A stretch of 27,842 nucleotides of DNA. It comes from JAKORR01 sp964608495 (lineage in GTDB: Bacteria; Armatimonadota; Zipacnadia; Zipacnadales; FEN-943). A program made the position numbers and the translations under genes. Where the stretch lies: NCBI GenBank assembly GCA_964608495.1, contig CAZSOQ010000044.1:1-27842 (forward strand), read 5' to 3'. This document shows, one piece after another, positions 1 through 7,672 of this stretch. The notes below the pieces were generated by a model, which was not told where the DNA came from, did no database searches, and saw only the letters and a program-made list of their open reading frames with translations. Position 1 is the stretch's first letter. Every line of letters starts with the position of its first letter.

Positions 1-228
1 GAATACGAGAACCTGGGGGCGGCCGTGGCGGAGGGCTCGCGGGTGGCGGGGCGGCTGGCGTCGGACACGGCCGTGAGCGCCGGGGCCGCGGGAGTGCGCG
101 TGCGGGTGAAGGTGGACGAGCGGCGGGGGTACCTGGCGAGCGGCGAGCAGGAGCTTATCGAGGTGCGGATCGAGGCGACGGCGGCGGGGCGGCCGGCGGC
201 GCTGGTCTGCTGTAGCCCGGGCCCTTAG
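1..228 (+). CDS. 3' end of an unidentified protein (partial)
   Basis: The reading frame is open from the first base to a TAG at 226-228, giving 75 residues of a carboxy terminus whose start lies outside the window. Codon third positions are strongly GC, as in the real genes nearby. The segment is rich in Ala, Gly, Val and Arg and ends in an alternating hydrophobic/charged stretch that could form beta strands; I recognise no domain. The last eight or so codons (Leu-Val-Cys-Cys-Ser-Pro-Gly-Pro) lie inside the left copy of an inverted repeat at 198-277, so the native carboxy terminus may have been replaced by repeat sequence. No function can be given. That it is coding is moderately supported by length and composition only. 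Confidence 0.5.
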   Translation, partial: EYENLGAAVAEGSRVAGRLASDTAVSAGAAGVRVRVKVDERRGYLASGEQELIEVRIEATAAGRPAALVCCSPGP

Positions 229-277
229 CGGCGCCTCCGCACCCGGGTGGTGCCTTGTAGGGCGGGGCTTCAGCCCC
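198..277. repeat. Left arm of ~80-bp inverted repeat
   Basis: This segment matches the reverse complement of 1626-1705 along its length, apart from two short divergent blocks. It ends in a perfect hairpin (GGCGGGGC, loop TTCA, GCCCCGCC) at 261-280. It overlaps the stop codon of the upstream gene and lies just downstream of the FAD oxidoreductase stop at 304. No transposase is present, so it looks like a REP/MITE-type intergenic repeat rather than an insertion sequence. Confidence 0.8.
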
Positions 278-303
278 GCCTCTGCGCCTTCCCCCGCGCG
301 GCG

Positions 304-1557
304 CTATTCCGCGAAGGCCACCCCGTCGGCGCGAAGCTTCGCCTGCAGCTCCGGCACCGAGCCTTCCCGCGGCTGGATGTGGGCGTGCACGGCCATCGCC
401 GCCGCCGTCCCCGCGGCCTGGCCCATCACCCAGCAGATGTGGATCTCGCGCAGAGGCTCCAGCGCCTCGTGGGTGCAGGACAGGCACCGCCCGGCCACCA
501 GCAGGCCTTCCACGTCCCGCGGCAGCAGCGACTGGTAGGGAATGTCGTAGGCGATGCCCTCGCGGCGGAAGTCGTTGCCGCGCCCGATGGCGTCCTCGAA
601 GCGCATGTCCTGGACGCCGACGTCCTCGCCGGTTAGCACGTACTCGCCCACGAGCCGGCGCGACCGGCGGACGCCGAGCTGCGCGGCGGTGTCCACCAGC
701 CAGGCGTGCTCGAAGCCCGGCACCCTCTCGCGCAGGACGGCCAGGCTGCGGCGGATGGCCTCGCGGCCCTCGGTCTCCAGGAGCGTGAGCTGCTCGGGAT
801 CCAGGGCGTCGAGCTCGCGGTACATGTTGTTGCCCCAGGCCATGCCGCCCAGCTCCGGCATGGGTGAGATGCCGAAGAAGCCTTCCCAGCCGCCGGCCTC
901 GCGGGCGGAGCGCATTGCGTCCGCGTAGCCGTTGGGGTTCTCGACCCGGGCGCGGTGCCAGGCCTCGAAGTCCACCTGCACCACGCGGAAGGGCAGGCCC
1001 ATGAACTGGTTGCTCGTCTCGAATTCGGCCCCGGCGGAGGCGAAGACGTCGCCGTCGCCGGTGGCGTCCACGAAGGCCCTGCCCTCGACGGCCAGGCGCC
1101 CGGCCTTGCTCTCGAGGATGACCGCGCGCACGCGGCCGCCGGCCACGACAGCCCCGCAGACCCAGACGTGGTGCAGGATCTTCACCCCGGCCTCGCGGCA
1201 GAGGCTGACGGACAGCCACTTGAGGGCCTCGGCGTCGAAGAGGGATGCGTCGCGACCCTCGCGGAAGACGGCCTCGCCGGTCTGGATCATGCGGTCGCGC
1301 ATTTCGAGGCCCAGGCCGCCGATGATGGGGCGACCGAGATCGGTGAAGCGCGGCAGGGCGACCACGAGGCCGCCGGTGGCCAGGCCACCGAGACAGCCGT
1401 GGCGTTCGAGGAGAAGGACATCGGCGCCGTGGCGAGCGGCGGCGATGGCGGCGGCCGTGCCGGCCGGTCCGCCGCCGCAGACCACCACGTCGGCCTGCCA
1501 GCGTATGGGGATGTCGCGCGCGGGTTCGGTGACGTATCGCTCTTCGTCGCGGGCCAT
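304..1557 (-). CDS. FAD-dependent oxidoreductase (FAD_oxidored-like family)
   Basis: This 417-residue protein has an amino-terminal dinucleotide-binding fold: the motif CGGGPAGTAAA near residues 27-37 is followed by a strand ending in Glu (LLLERHGCLGG), as in FAD-binding Rossmann domains. A second FAD-contact region, DATGDGDVFASAG, lies near residue 165, and the carboxy-terminal LLVAGRCLS...CWVMGQAAGTAAA block is typical of the FAD_oxidored/PF12831-like group. The start is ATG at 1557, preceded by GGGAGG at about 9 nt. Members of this group are common in environmental Planctomycetes and Armatimonadetes and their substrates are mostly unknown, so none is named here. No signal peptide is visible, so it is probably cytosolic. 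The gene stands alone between the two arms of an inverted repeat (198-277 and 1626-1705) and is transcribed in the same direction as the rubrerythrin fusion upstream. Confidence 0.9.
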   Translation of the reverse strand: MARDEERYVTEPARDIPIRWQADVVVCGGGPAGTAAAIAAARHGADVLLLERHGCLGGLATGGLVVALPRFTDLGRPIIGGLGLEMRDRMIQTGEAVFREGRDASLFDAEALKWLSVSLCREAGVKILHHVWVCGAVVAGGRVRAVILESKAGRLAVEGRAFVDATGDGDVFASAGAEFETSNQFMGLPFRVVQVDFEAWHRARVENPNGYADAMRSAREAGGWEGFFGISPMPELGGMAWGNNMYRELDALDPEQLTLLETEGREAIRRSLAVLRERVPGFEHAWLVDTAAQLGVRRSRRLVGEYVLTGEDVGVQDMRFEDAIGRGNDFRREGIAYDIPYQSLLPRDVEGLLVAGRCLSCTHEALEPLREIHICWVMGQAAGTAAAMAVHAHIQPREGSVPELQAKLRADGVAFAE

Positions 1558-1625
1558 TGCGGGTCCCTCCCGGATGGATGACAGCCTGCACAGCGACCGT
1601 GGGCGGTCGCGGAGGGCCGGACGGT

Positions 1626-1705
1626 GGGGCTGAAGCCCCGCCCTACAAGGGAGTGCCCGGGTGCGGAGGCGCTGCCGGAGGCCTGGGCTACAGCAGACCG
1701 GCGCC
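1626..1705. repeat. Right arm of ~80-bp inverted repeat
   Basis: This is the reverse-complement partner of 198-277. It holds the same GGGGC-TGAA-GCCCC hairpin at 1626-1639 and the same block reading GGTCTGCTGTAGCCC on the minus strand. It lies between the stop of the rubrerythrin fusion (1720) and the start of the FAD oxidoreductase (1557), where its hairpins could act as a transcript end or processing site. That role is inference. Confidence 0.8.
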
Positions 1706-1719
1706 GCGGACCGGGGGAA

Positions 1720-3657
1720 TCAGAAGGCCACGAAGCCGGACTTCGGCCCGCCGCACACCGGGCACTTGTCCGGCGCCTCGCCCTCCAGCGTGCACCCGCA
1801 ATAGGAGCACACCTGCAGGGGCCCCAGGTCGGCGTCCTGGCCGGCCGCGACCGCGGCCTTCGCCTTCTGGTATAGCGCAAGGTGCTGCTGCTCGACCTGG
1901 TAGGCATAGTCGAAACTGCGGTAAGCGTCGTCCTCTTCCTGGGCGTCGGCCACGGCCATGTAGGCCGGGTACATCTCGTCCACTTCGAAGCCCTCGCCGC
2001 CGGCGGCCTCGTCCAGGTTCTCACTGGTGCCGCCGATGCCCTCGAGGACCTCGACATGACGCGTGGCGTGGACCTGCTCGGCGAAGGACGCGGCGCGGAA
2101 GAGGCGGGCGGTGTTCTGCTTGCCGTCTTCGTCGGCCTTGACGGCGAAGTTCAGGTACTTCATGTGGGCCTGACTCTCGCCGGCGAAGGCGGCCTCCAGG
2201 TTCTGCTTGGTCATCTCGTGCATGGTGCTCTCCTCCTCGGGTGGGCCTTCCTCGGCCCCGGGCTGAGCCTCGGGCGCCGGGGCGGGCGCCCGGTCGGACC
2301 GGGCCGAGGGCCTTGGTAAGGCGGATTTGTCGCTCTCGCGGATCTCGGCCTCCAGGTCGGCGGCCTCGTCGAGACTGCCGATGAGGCAGGCGCCGACCAG
2401 GACGCCGTTGACGCGGACGAGCTTGCGGCAGGTGAGGGCCTGCTCGTCCGCCGTGGCTTCGATCTGGTAGTTCTCCGGGTCGGGCGGGCTGGAGATGCCC
2501 AGGGCGCAGAAGGGCAGGCCCGCGGCAAGCTGGAAGTTGGCGGCCACGGCGCCGGGGTACTCGCCCTCGCCCCCGGCCATGCACACGCCCGCGAACTCCC
2601 CCTGCTCCCTGGCGTTGCGCCAGGAGGTGTTGACGCGCTGCTCGCCCCACACCTGGTCCCAGGCCTGGGCCACGTCGCCCGCGGCGTAGATGGCGGGGTC
2701 GGAGGTCTGGAAGCGGCGGTTGACGACGACCCCGCGGTCCACCGTCAGGCCCGCCTGCTGGGCCAGCTCGACCCTGGGCCTGGCACCCACGGCCACGCCC
2801 ACCAGGTCGCACTCGATCCTGCGGCCCCGGGTGGTGTTCACCGCGCAGACGCGGCCGTCGCTGGACTCGAAGCTCTCGACCTCCTCGTCCAGGGCCACCT
2901 CAACGCCCCACTCGCGCAGGGCCTTCTCGAGGATCGCGCCGGCCGCCTCGTCCAGAGCCGGGAAGCCCACCACGGTGCCGCGGATCAACTGCGTGGCGGG
3001 CAGGCCGCGCAGGTGAAAGGCACGGACGAACTCGAGGCCGAGCAGGCCGCCGCCGACCACGACGGCATGGTGCGCGCTCTGGGCCCACTGCAGAAGCCGG
3101 TCAGCGTCGGCGAAGGTCCTGAAGTAGCCGATGCCCTCGCAGTCGGCCCCGGGCCAGGGGACCTGGATGGGCGCGGAGCCGGTGGCGAGGAGCAGGGCGT
3201 CGTAGGGCACCTCGCGCCCGCTGGCGCAGAGGACCTTCCGGGCCGCCGGGTCCAGGCTCACGGCGGCGTCGCCGAGGACCAGCTCCAGGCCCCGGGCCGG
3301 GTAGGTGTCGCCCACGCCGAAGAGGTCGCGCCGGTCGGTGCCGCCGAGGAAGTCGGGGAGCATGGGGCGAGCGTACAGGTCCACCTGCTCCTCCGAGAGG
3401 ATCGTGATGGAGCCGTCGGGGTCGAGGGCCTGCAGGGCGAAGGCGGCGGCGCGGCCGGCGGAGCTGTTGCCGATGATGACGTAGCGGAACCGCGGGGCCC
3501 GCTCCTCGACGATGGGGATTCGCCGGAACTTCGCCTTGGGGTCGCGCTCGCGGCGCTGGAAGGCGGTGAAGGGCGCGCCGCAGGAGGGACACCGATTGGG
3601 GGGCGCGGCGCCCCTGTGGATATACCCGCAGACCATGCAGATCCAGCGCTCTGACAT
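1720..3657 (-). CDS. Rubredoxin / NADH:rubredoxin-reductase-like / rubrerythrin fusion
   Basis: This 645-residue protein appears to hold a whole peroxide-reducing electron chain. Residues 5-30 form a rubredoxin-type zinc/iron ribbon (Cys7, Cys10, Cys23, Cys26). Residues about 58-440 are a pyridine nucleotide-disulfide oxidoreductase-fold flavoprotein, with an FAD motif IIGNSSAGRAAA near 61-72, an NAD motif VVVGGGLLGLEF near 200 and the FAD-closing IYAAGDVAQ near 320. A Pro/Ala/Glu-rich linker leads to Met479, where a full-length 167-residue rubrerythrin begins. Its ferritin-like diiron ligands sit in AGESQAHMKY, AEQVHATRH and VEQQHLALY, and a carboxy-terminal rubredoxin domain has two CxxC pairs (CSYC and CPVC). 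The chosen start is ATG at 3657 behind AGGGGG; the in-frame ATG at 3714 would add 19 unlikely residues. Expected role: passing NAD(P)H electrons through flavin and rubredoxin to the diiron site to reduce H2O2 in the cytosol. Met479 has its own strong ribosome binding site, so free rubrerythrin may also be made. Confidence 0.9.
   Translation of the reverse strand: MSERWICMVCGYIHRGAAPPNRCPSCGAPFTAFQRRERDPKAKFRRIPIVEERAPRFRYVIIGNSSAGRAAAFALQALDPDGSITILSEEQVDLYARPMLPDFLGGTDRRDLFGVGDTYPARGLELVLGDAAVSLDPAARKVLCASGREVPYDALLLATGSAPIQVPWPGADCEGIGYFRTFADADRLLQWAQSAHHAVVVGGGLLGLEFVRAFHLRGLPATQLIRGTVVGFPALDEAAGAILEKALREWGVEVALDEEVESFESSDGRVCAVNTTRGRRIECDLVGVAVGARPRVELAQQAGLTVDRGVVVNRRFQTSDPAIYAAGDVAQAWDQVWGEQRVNTSWRNAREQGEFAGVCMAGGEGEYPGAVAANFQLAAGLPFCALGISSPPDPENYQIEATADEQALTCRKLVRVNGVLVGACLIGSLDEAADLEAEIRESDKSALPRPSARSDRAPAPAPEAQPGAEEGPPEEESTMHEMTKQNLEAAFAGESQAHMKYLNFAVKADEDGKQNTARLFRAASFAEQVHATRHVEVLEGIGGTSENLDEAAGGEGFEVDEMYPAYMAVADAQEEDDAYRSFDYAYQVEQQHLALYQKAKAAVAAGQDADLGPLQVCSYCGCTLEGEAPDKCPVCGGPKSGFVAF
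2221..2238 (-). promoter_or_regulatory. Internal ribosome binding site and start for free rubrerythrin
   Basis: On the minus strand, GAGGAGGA at 2238-2231 lies 7 nt before an in-frame ATG at 2223-2221. That ATG is exactly where a normal rubrerythrin would start (Met-His-Glu-Met-Thr). This is one of the best Shine-Dalgarno sequences in the window, yet it sits inside an uninterrupted reading frame. It suggests a second, shorter product of 167 residues from the same gene, or a recent fusion of two once-separate genes. Confidence 0.6.
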
Positions 3658-3764
3658 CGGACCAACCCCCTTCGCCTGGAAGGCCGTGGTCGGTAGAAAG
3701 TAATACAAAGCCATGCTCTTGGCAAAGGGGTACGGCCCACGGGCCTATCCGGCGGAGTTCAGAT

Positions 3765-3928
3765 GTGCGCGGGGGAGACCCCTCTTTCAAACGCCAAGAG
3801 GGGCCTCCCCCGCACTCCCTCCACCAGAAAGCTCTGTCGCCGCTTGGCTTGCCGACCTCGTCGGCTGCACCAAGCGGCTCACTGGTGTCGGTCTGGGACG
3901 GGCGCCAGGCTCGGCGGACATAGGCGAG
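3765..3928. repeat. Folded intergenic repeat, copy 1
   Basis: This copy matches 7082-7246 in the same orientation, almost identically over the first ~75 bases and with decaying similarity to about 3928. Hairpin 1 is an inner CCCCTCTT/AAGAGGGG stem around an invariant 9-nt loop (TCAAACGCC) with an outer GGGGGA/TCCCCC stem. Hairpin 2 pairs CGCTTGG (3841-3847) with CCAAGCG (3870-3876) and GCCGAC (3851-3856) with GTCGGC (3860-3865). A third, weak CTGG-N8-CCAG stem follows. It fills most of the 3658-4004 gap between the rubrerythrin fusion and the URO-D gene; I see no gene there. Confidence 0.85.
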
Positions 3929-4004
3929 GGCCTCAGACGGGTCCGGCTGCCGCTCGCTCGAGCGTTGCTGGTATGGGCCACACTCAACTCACGGCTGGTA
4001 GAGG

Positions 4005-5084
4005 CTAGCCGCCGCAGAACCTCATCCCCTCGTCGAGCATGGCGAGGAAGTTACCCAGCGGCACGTAGTTGGTGACCGAGTTGCCCGAGCCCAGCAGGTA
4101 GCCGCCGCCGGGCGAGCAGTCGTCGAGAATCCCGCGCACGTATCGCCGCAGCTCCTCCTCGGGCAGGCGGGCCAGCTTGTCCACGTCCACGCCGCCGCAG
4201 ATGGCGCAGCGGTCGCCCCAGCGCCGCTTCACTTCTCGCAGGGGCATGATCGCGTCCTCGAAGGAGTGCTTGGCGTCTATGCCGCAGTCGTCAATGAGTT
4301 CGTCCATGATCTCGGACACGTTGCCGCAGGCGTGCAGGATGTACGGCTTGCCCTGACGGTGGGCCGCGTCGGCTATGCGCTTGTGCCAGGGGAGAATCAG
4401 CTCGCGCAGGACGTCGGCGGAGACGAGGGTGCCGTGCTTGTGGCCCATGTCGTCGCCGATGAACAGCGCGCCCACACGGTCCATGCCCGCCATGGTCTCC
4501 GCGGCGGCCAGGATCAGCTCGCCCAGGCGGCCCACGACGGCCTTCACCAGCCCGGGGTTGTCGTACAGGGCGTAGGAGAAGGGCACATAGCCCATCAGCC
4601 ACATTGCCCACTCGAGCACGCCGCCGTGGGTGGACGCGGTGATCGTCATGCCGTCGGGGAGCAGGCGAGCGGCGGTCTCGACCACGGTGTAGTCAATGTC
4701 CCGCGCGCTGGGCCAGGGGTAGCGCTCGAAGTCCTCCTCGGTGGCGATGAGGCCCTCGCCCTCGGGCTGCCAGGCGCGCCGGCCGCGGGAGTAGGTGGCG
4801 GTGTCGTCGCCCGTGACGAGCTCGCGCAGCAGGGGGATGTCGCAGGCCCCGCGGATGTGGTCGTAGCCGAGGGCCGCCAGACAGCGGATGCGGTTGGCCC
4901 AGTCGGTCTCGACGACGCGGTCCGCGGGTGTGTCGGGCGGGACGAGGGGGCCTTCGAGGAGCTGCTCGAAGATCTCCGGGTCATGCTTGAGCTCGATGAA
5001 GGGCACCAAGTCGGGCTCGCCGCCGCGAAGGGCGGTGAGAAAGCGGCGGGCGTCGGGCTCGCGCTTGATGGGCAGGAGCTTCAT
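4005..5084 (-). CDS. Uroporphyrinogen decarboxylase (URO-D) family protein
   Basis: This 359-residue protein has the URO-D/methyltransferase TIM-barrel pattern: an amino-terminal RRFLTALRGGEPDLVPF segment, a central FIGDDMGHKHGTLVSADVLRELILPWHKRI region, a metal-ligand-like ILHACGNVSEIMDEL stretch (His and Cys), and ICGGVDVDKLARLPEEELRRYVR near the end. The HACGN and GGVDVD motifs are seen in divergent URO-D members that act as corrinoid or methanogenesis-type methyltransferases or have unknown roles, rather than in true heme-pathway HemE, and no heme genes are nearby. I therefore do not call it hemE. The start is ATG at 5084, because GGAGG lies 8 nt before it; the in-frame GTG at 5099 overlaps that ribosome binding site. 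It is probably co-transcribed with the secreted protein ending at 5201, across a 116-bp gap with no obvious promoter. Confidence 0.85.
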   Translation of the reverse strand: MKLLPIKREPDARRFLTALRGGEPDLVPFIELKHDPEIFEQLLEGPLVPPDTPADRVVETDWANRIRCLAALGYDHIRGACDIPLLRELVTGDDTATYSRGRRAWQPEGEGLIATEEDFERYPWPSARDIDYTVVETAARLLPDGMTITASTHGGVLEWAMWLMGYVPFSYALYDNPGLVKAVVGRLGELILAAAETMAGMDRVGALFIGDDMGHKHGTLVSADVLRELILPWHKRIADAAHRQGKPYILHACGNVSEIMDELIDDCGIDAKHSFEDAIMPLREVKRRWGDRCAICGGVDVDKLARLPEEELRRYVRGILDDCSPGGGYLLGSGNSVTNYVPLGNFLAMLDEGMRFCGG

Positions 5085-5200
5085 GGCAATCGCCTCCACC
5101 GGAGCGGGCGGCGTCGGATGGCAAGCCGCCCGCGGGACCAGTATGTACCGGGTGACTCACATGTGCGCCGGGGGGGCCGTCGGGGTCCCCATCCGGCGGT

Positions 5201-6877
5201 CTAGTACCTCAGCAGCACCGGGCAGGAACTGCTGTAGGGAATCAGCGTGTGTTGGGGCCAGGTGATCTCGAGCCGGGCTTCGCGGAAGGTCATGCCCACC
5301 CGGGCCCGCCAGGAGCTCTCCTGGAAGCTGGCCCAGGCTGCCGGCTCGAGCTCGTTGGCGCCGATGATCGCCCCGCAGCCCGGCGCGAGGTTCTCCCCCC
5401 GGGAGACCACGTGCAGCCCGTCCCAGATGGCCGCGAGGGCCTTCAGGGGCCTGCAGCCCGGCGGCAGCCACCCGACCTCGACGAAGTCCCAGACGGTGGT
5501 GCTGTCCTCCGGGCAGCCGGAGTCGCCGAGGGACAGGACGACCTTGCCGTCCCTGGGGGCACGGAAGGCCAGCCCCAGCCTCACCCATCCTCCCCAGTCC
5601 GGATTCTCCACGCGGTACAGCTCCGTCCGGTCGTCCGATCGCGCCCAGCGCACGCCCATCTCCGCCTTCCTGTGGCCGTGCGCGTAGGCCGTCGCTGCGT
5701 ACCACTCCCCGGCGCGCAGGGCGAGGGCCTGGCGCGCCTCGTTGACCCTGCCAGCGCGCCTGTGCATGACCAGCGCCCTGTCGCCGTGCTTGGCCGCGCC
5801 GTGCCCGGGCGGGACGCCGCCCAGGTCCGCGTAGGCCCGACGGGCGCAGGTGCCCGGCGCCGCCTCCTCTGTCTGCCAGCCGTCGTCCTCGTCGCCCGCG
5901 GCCTCGAAGGAGCCGTCGCGCACTAGCTGCGCCGGGCCGTGGGGGTGGAGCCGCGCGCGGGAGCCCTTGCGGTAGTAGTGGTCCACGAGCTGGCCCGCCC
6001 AGATCAGGGTGTCCATGTGCGCGCGATAGAAGGCCCAGAATCCCACGCCGGGCATGGCACTGGTCACCGGGTCCTCGCGAATCACCCGGCACTGCTCGTC
6101 CAGAAGTCCCTTGAGGTCGTACTCGGCGGAGTCGTCGGCGATGAAAGGCTCGGACTGGGGGATGTAGAGGCCGTAGATGGTCTTGCGCACCAGGCCGGGG
6201 CACCGCTCCTCCAGGTTGCGGGCGAGCTGGGGCAGGAGCTCTAGCTGCGGGTTGCCCTCTCGGATGTAGCACTCGAGGATGAACAGGTCACAGCAGTCCC
6301 TGATGGCCGCAAGCTGACGGTCGTAGAGGACCTTGGGGTCGCCGTGCCTGCTGTTGGGGCCGCCGTCGGCCAGGCGCCAGACGCCCCAGCCGAGGAGGAG
6401 CTTGTCGGGATGGCGCTGGCGGACCAGCCGCAGGGCCTCGATGGTCCTCTCGCTCTCCTCCGAGCCGTCGGGGGCTGAGTGGAACTCGTCCACGGAGATG
6501 GCGTCGAACCCGCCGGGCAGACGGTCCGCGAAGGTTTCCTCCAGCGGGCGGCACCAGTAGTCCGCGAACTCCCGCGCCGTGGTGCGGCCCTCGTCGGGCG
6601 TGTTGGTCACGTGGTACGCGAACAGGACATCCCTATCGCGCAGCTGCTCGACGAACTCTGGGTCCCTGGTCTGGCCGGTGATGATGTTGAAGTGCCGCAG
6701 GCCGTCGCTCCACAGGGCCTTCTGGCTGTCGGAGTAGCCGTACATGACGAGGGCCGGCCGCGGCAGCTTCGGGGCCGCCGGGCACACGGCGGCGAGGCCC
6801 ACCAGGGCGCCGGTGACGCCCCAGAGGCTCGCGAAGCGGACGGACCTGGGTTTGCGGTGCGCGAGCAGTGCCGGCAT
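5201..6877 (-). CDS. Secreted protein of unknown function, possibly glycoside-hydrolase-like
   Basis: This is a 558-residue predicted exported protein. Met1 is followed by a basic segment (HRKPRSVRF), a hydrophobic run (WGVTGALVGLAAV) and a small-residue cleavage region near PAAPK, a typical Sec signal peptide. The mature part begins with an apparent alpha/beta barrel with strand-end motifs such as DAISVDEFHSA, LLLGWGVW, DLFILECYIREG and GVGFWAFYRAH, which recalls the acidic strand ends of glycoside hydrolase barrels. The region after about residue 340 (LVRDGSFEAAGDEDD...) looks like a carbohydrate-binding-type beta-sandwich. I cannot assign a family or name catalytic residues with certainty; DEFHS and LECYI carry candidate acids. 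The start is ATG at 6877 behind AAGGTGGG. The frame stays open upstream to 7141, but that stretch is low-complexity and runs into the repeat at 7082. Confidence 0.75.
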   Translation of the reverse strand: MPALLAHRKPRSVRFASLWGVTGALVGLAAVCPAAPKLPRPALVMYGYSDSQKALWSDGLRHFNIITGQTRDPEFVEQLRDRDVLFAYHVTNTPDEGRTTAREFADYWCRPLEETFADRLPGGFDAISVDEFHSAPDGSEESERTIEALRLVRQRHPDKLLLGWGVWRLADGGPNSRHGDPKVLYDRQLAAIRDCCDLFILECYIREGNPQLELLPQLARNLEERCPGLVRKTIYGLYIPQSEPFIADDSAEYDLKGLLDEQCRVIREDPVTSAMPGVGFWAFYRAHMDTLIWAGQLVDHYYRKGSRARLHPHGPAQLVRDGSFEAAGDEDDGWQTEEAAPGTCARRAYADLGGVPPGHGAAKHGDRALVMHRRAGRVNEARQALALRAGEWYAATAYAHGHRKAEMGVRWARSDDRTELYRVENPDWGGWVRLGLAFRAPRDGKVVLSLGDSGCPEDSTTVWDFVEVGWLPPGCRPLKALAAIWDGLHVVSRGENLAPGCGAIIGANELEPAAWASFQESSWRARVGMTFREARLEITWPQHTLIPYSSSCPVLLRY

Positions 6878-7081
6878 CAGGGTCCCACCTTCGGGCGCCG
6901 GCGCCTTGGCCGGCGGTCTGGTCGAACGATCGCTCGGGGCTACCCTTCGCCCTCCGGTGCCGGAATCCCTACCGGCGGCCCCGCGGCGGCGATGACCCGA
7001 ACCGCCGGGGCGACGGGACCGATGGGATACGCCGTTGCGCGCGGCGTGGCTAACGGCTAACCTACTCAGGACAATTCCCAG

Positions 7082-7246
7082 GTGCGCGGGGGAGACCCCT
7101 CTTTCAAACGCCAAGAGGGGCTTCCCCCGCGCCCCCTCCACCAGAAAGCTCTGTCGTCGCTTGGCTTGCCGACTTCGTCAGCAAGCCAAGCGGCTCCCTA
7201 GTACCGGCCTGGCACAAGCACCAGAGTCGCCAGTATCAGCGATGGC
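7082..7246. repeat. Folded intergenic repeat, copy 2
   Basis: This is the partner of 3765-3928 in the same orientation. Hairpin 1 is conserved, with the same 9-nt loop, and is closed by GCGC/GCGC. Hairpin 2 is stronger here: CGCTTGGCTTGC (7158-7169) pairs perfectly with GCAAGCCAAGCG (7181-7192), and GAC/GTC continue the stem after one C-A mismatch. A CTGG-N8-CCAG stem follows. The element sits between the divergent secreted-protein gene (start 6877) and the GlsB-like gene (start 7379). The rest of the gap holds no gene I can support. Confidence 0.85.
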
Positions 7247-7378
7247 GAGCTCATCAGGAATCCGAGCTGGGAGACGACGCGGCGGGCGTGCAAGGCCCGG
7301 CTTCGGCGGGGGTGGTGGGGGTGTTGGCGCACAGGACCACGGACGTGACGTGACATGGGCGCGCACTTCGGCGCAGGC

Positions 7379-7627
7379 ATGGGACTGCTATCCTGGGTGC
7401 TGCTCGGCGGCATCGCGGGGCTGATCGCCCGGGCTCTGATGGGACGCCCGCGGCAGGGGTGTCTGGTGGACATCATCGTCGGGGCTATCGGCGCCGTGAT
7501 CGGCGGTGCGGTGTTCAGTGCCCTGGGCGGCGTGGGCGTGACGGGCTTCAACGTGTACAGCCTGGTCGTCGCCATCCTCGGCGCGATCATCTTCCTCTGG
7601 CTACTGAACCTTCTCCGGCGGATGTAG
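7379..7627 (+). CDS. GlsB/YeaQ/YmgE family membrane protein
   Basis: This 82-residue protein is hydrophobic along almost its whole length, with three likely membrane helices: LLSWVLLGGIAGLIARALMG at the start, IIVGAIGAVIGGAVFSALGG in the middle and VYSLVVAILGAIIFLWLLNLL at the end. The order Gly-rich helix, short basic loop (GRPRQGCLVD), Gly-zipper helix, final helix is the signature of the transglycosylase-associated/GlsB family (PF04226), whose members are small inner-membrane proteins linked to stress responses. Their biochemical activity is not known. ATG at 7379 gives the usual family length; an in-frame ATG at 7355 would add eight residues, and neither has a strong ribosome binding site. 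It is monocistronic and converges on the flippase gene, with only 36 bp and a hairpin between the stops. Confidence 0.85.
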   Translation: MGLLSWVLLGGIAGLIARALMGRPRQGCLVDIIVGAIGAVIGGAVFSALGGVGVTGFNVYSLVVAILGAIIFLWLLNLLRRM

Positions 7628-7656
7628 CGCAGGCCCGCGGGCTTGCTGCCGTGGGA

Positions 7657-7672
7657 CGAGGCTTCAGCCTCG
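7657..7672. terminator. Hairpin between convergent genes
   Basis: CGAGGC, loop TTCA, GCCTCG at 7657-7672 lies between the convergent stops at 7627 and 7664 and overlaps the last codons of the flippase gene. It has the same GGC-TTCA-GCC core as the hairpins at 261-280 and 1626-1639. There is no U-tract, so a role as a bidirectional transcript end is inference. Confidence 0.4.

Noticed and set aside
155..1591. 478-codon minus-strand frame and plus-strand frames over the FAD oxidoreductase
   Set aside because: Arg-rich shadow products without domains; the 304-1557 frame has clear FAD motifs.
4005..5084. Calling the URO-D family gene hemE
   Set aside because: Motifs fit the divergent methyltransferase-like URO-D group and no tetrapyrrole genes are nearby.
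5155..5200. Possible third copy of the folded repeat
   Set aside because: Only the first ~16 bases resemble ATGTGCGC-GGGGG; the hairpin loop and second stem are absent.
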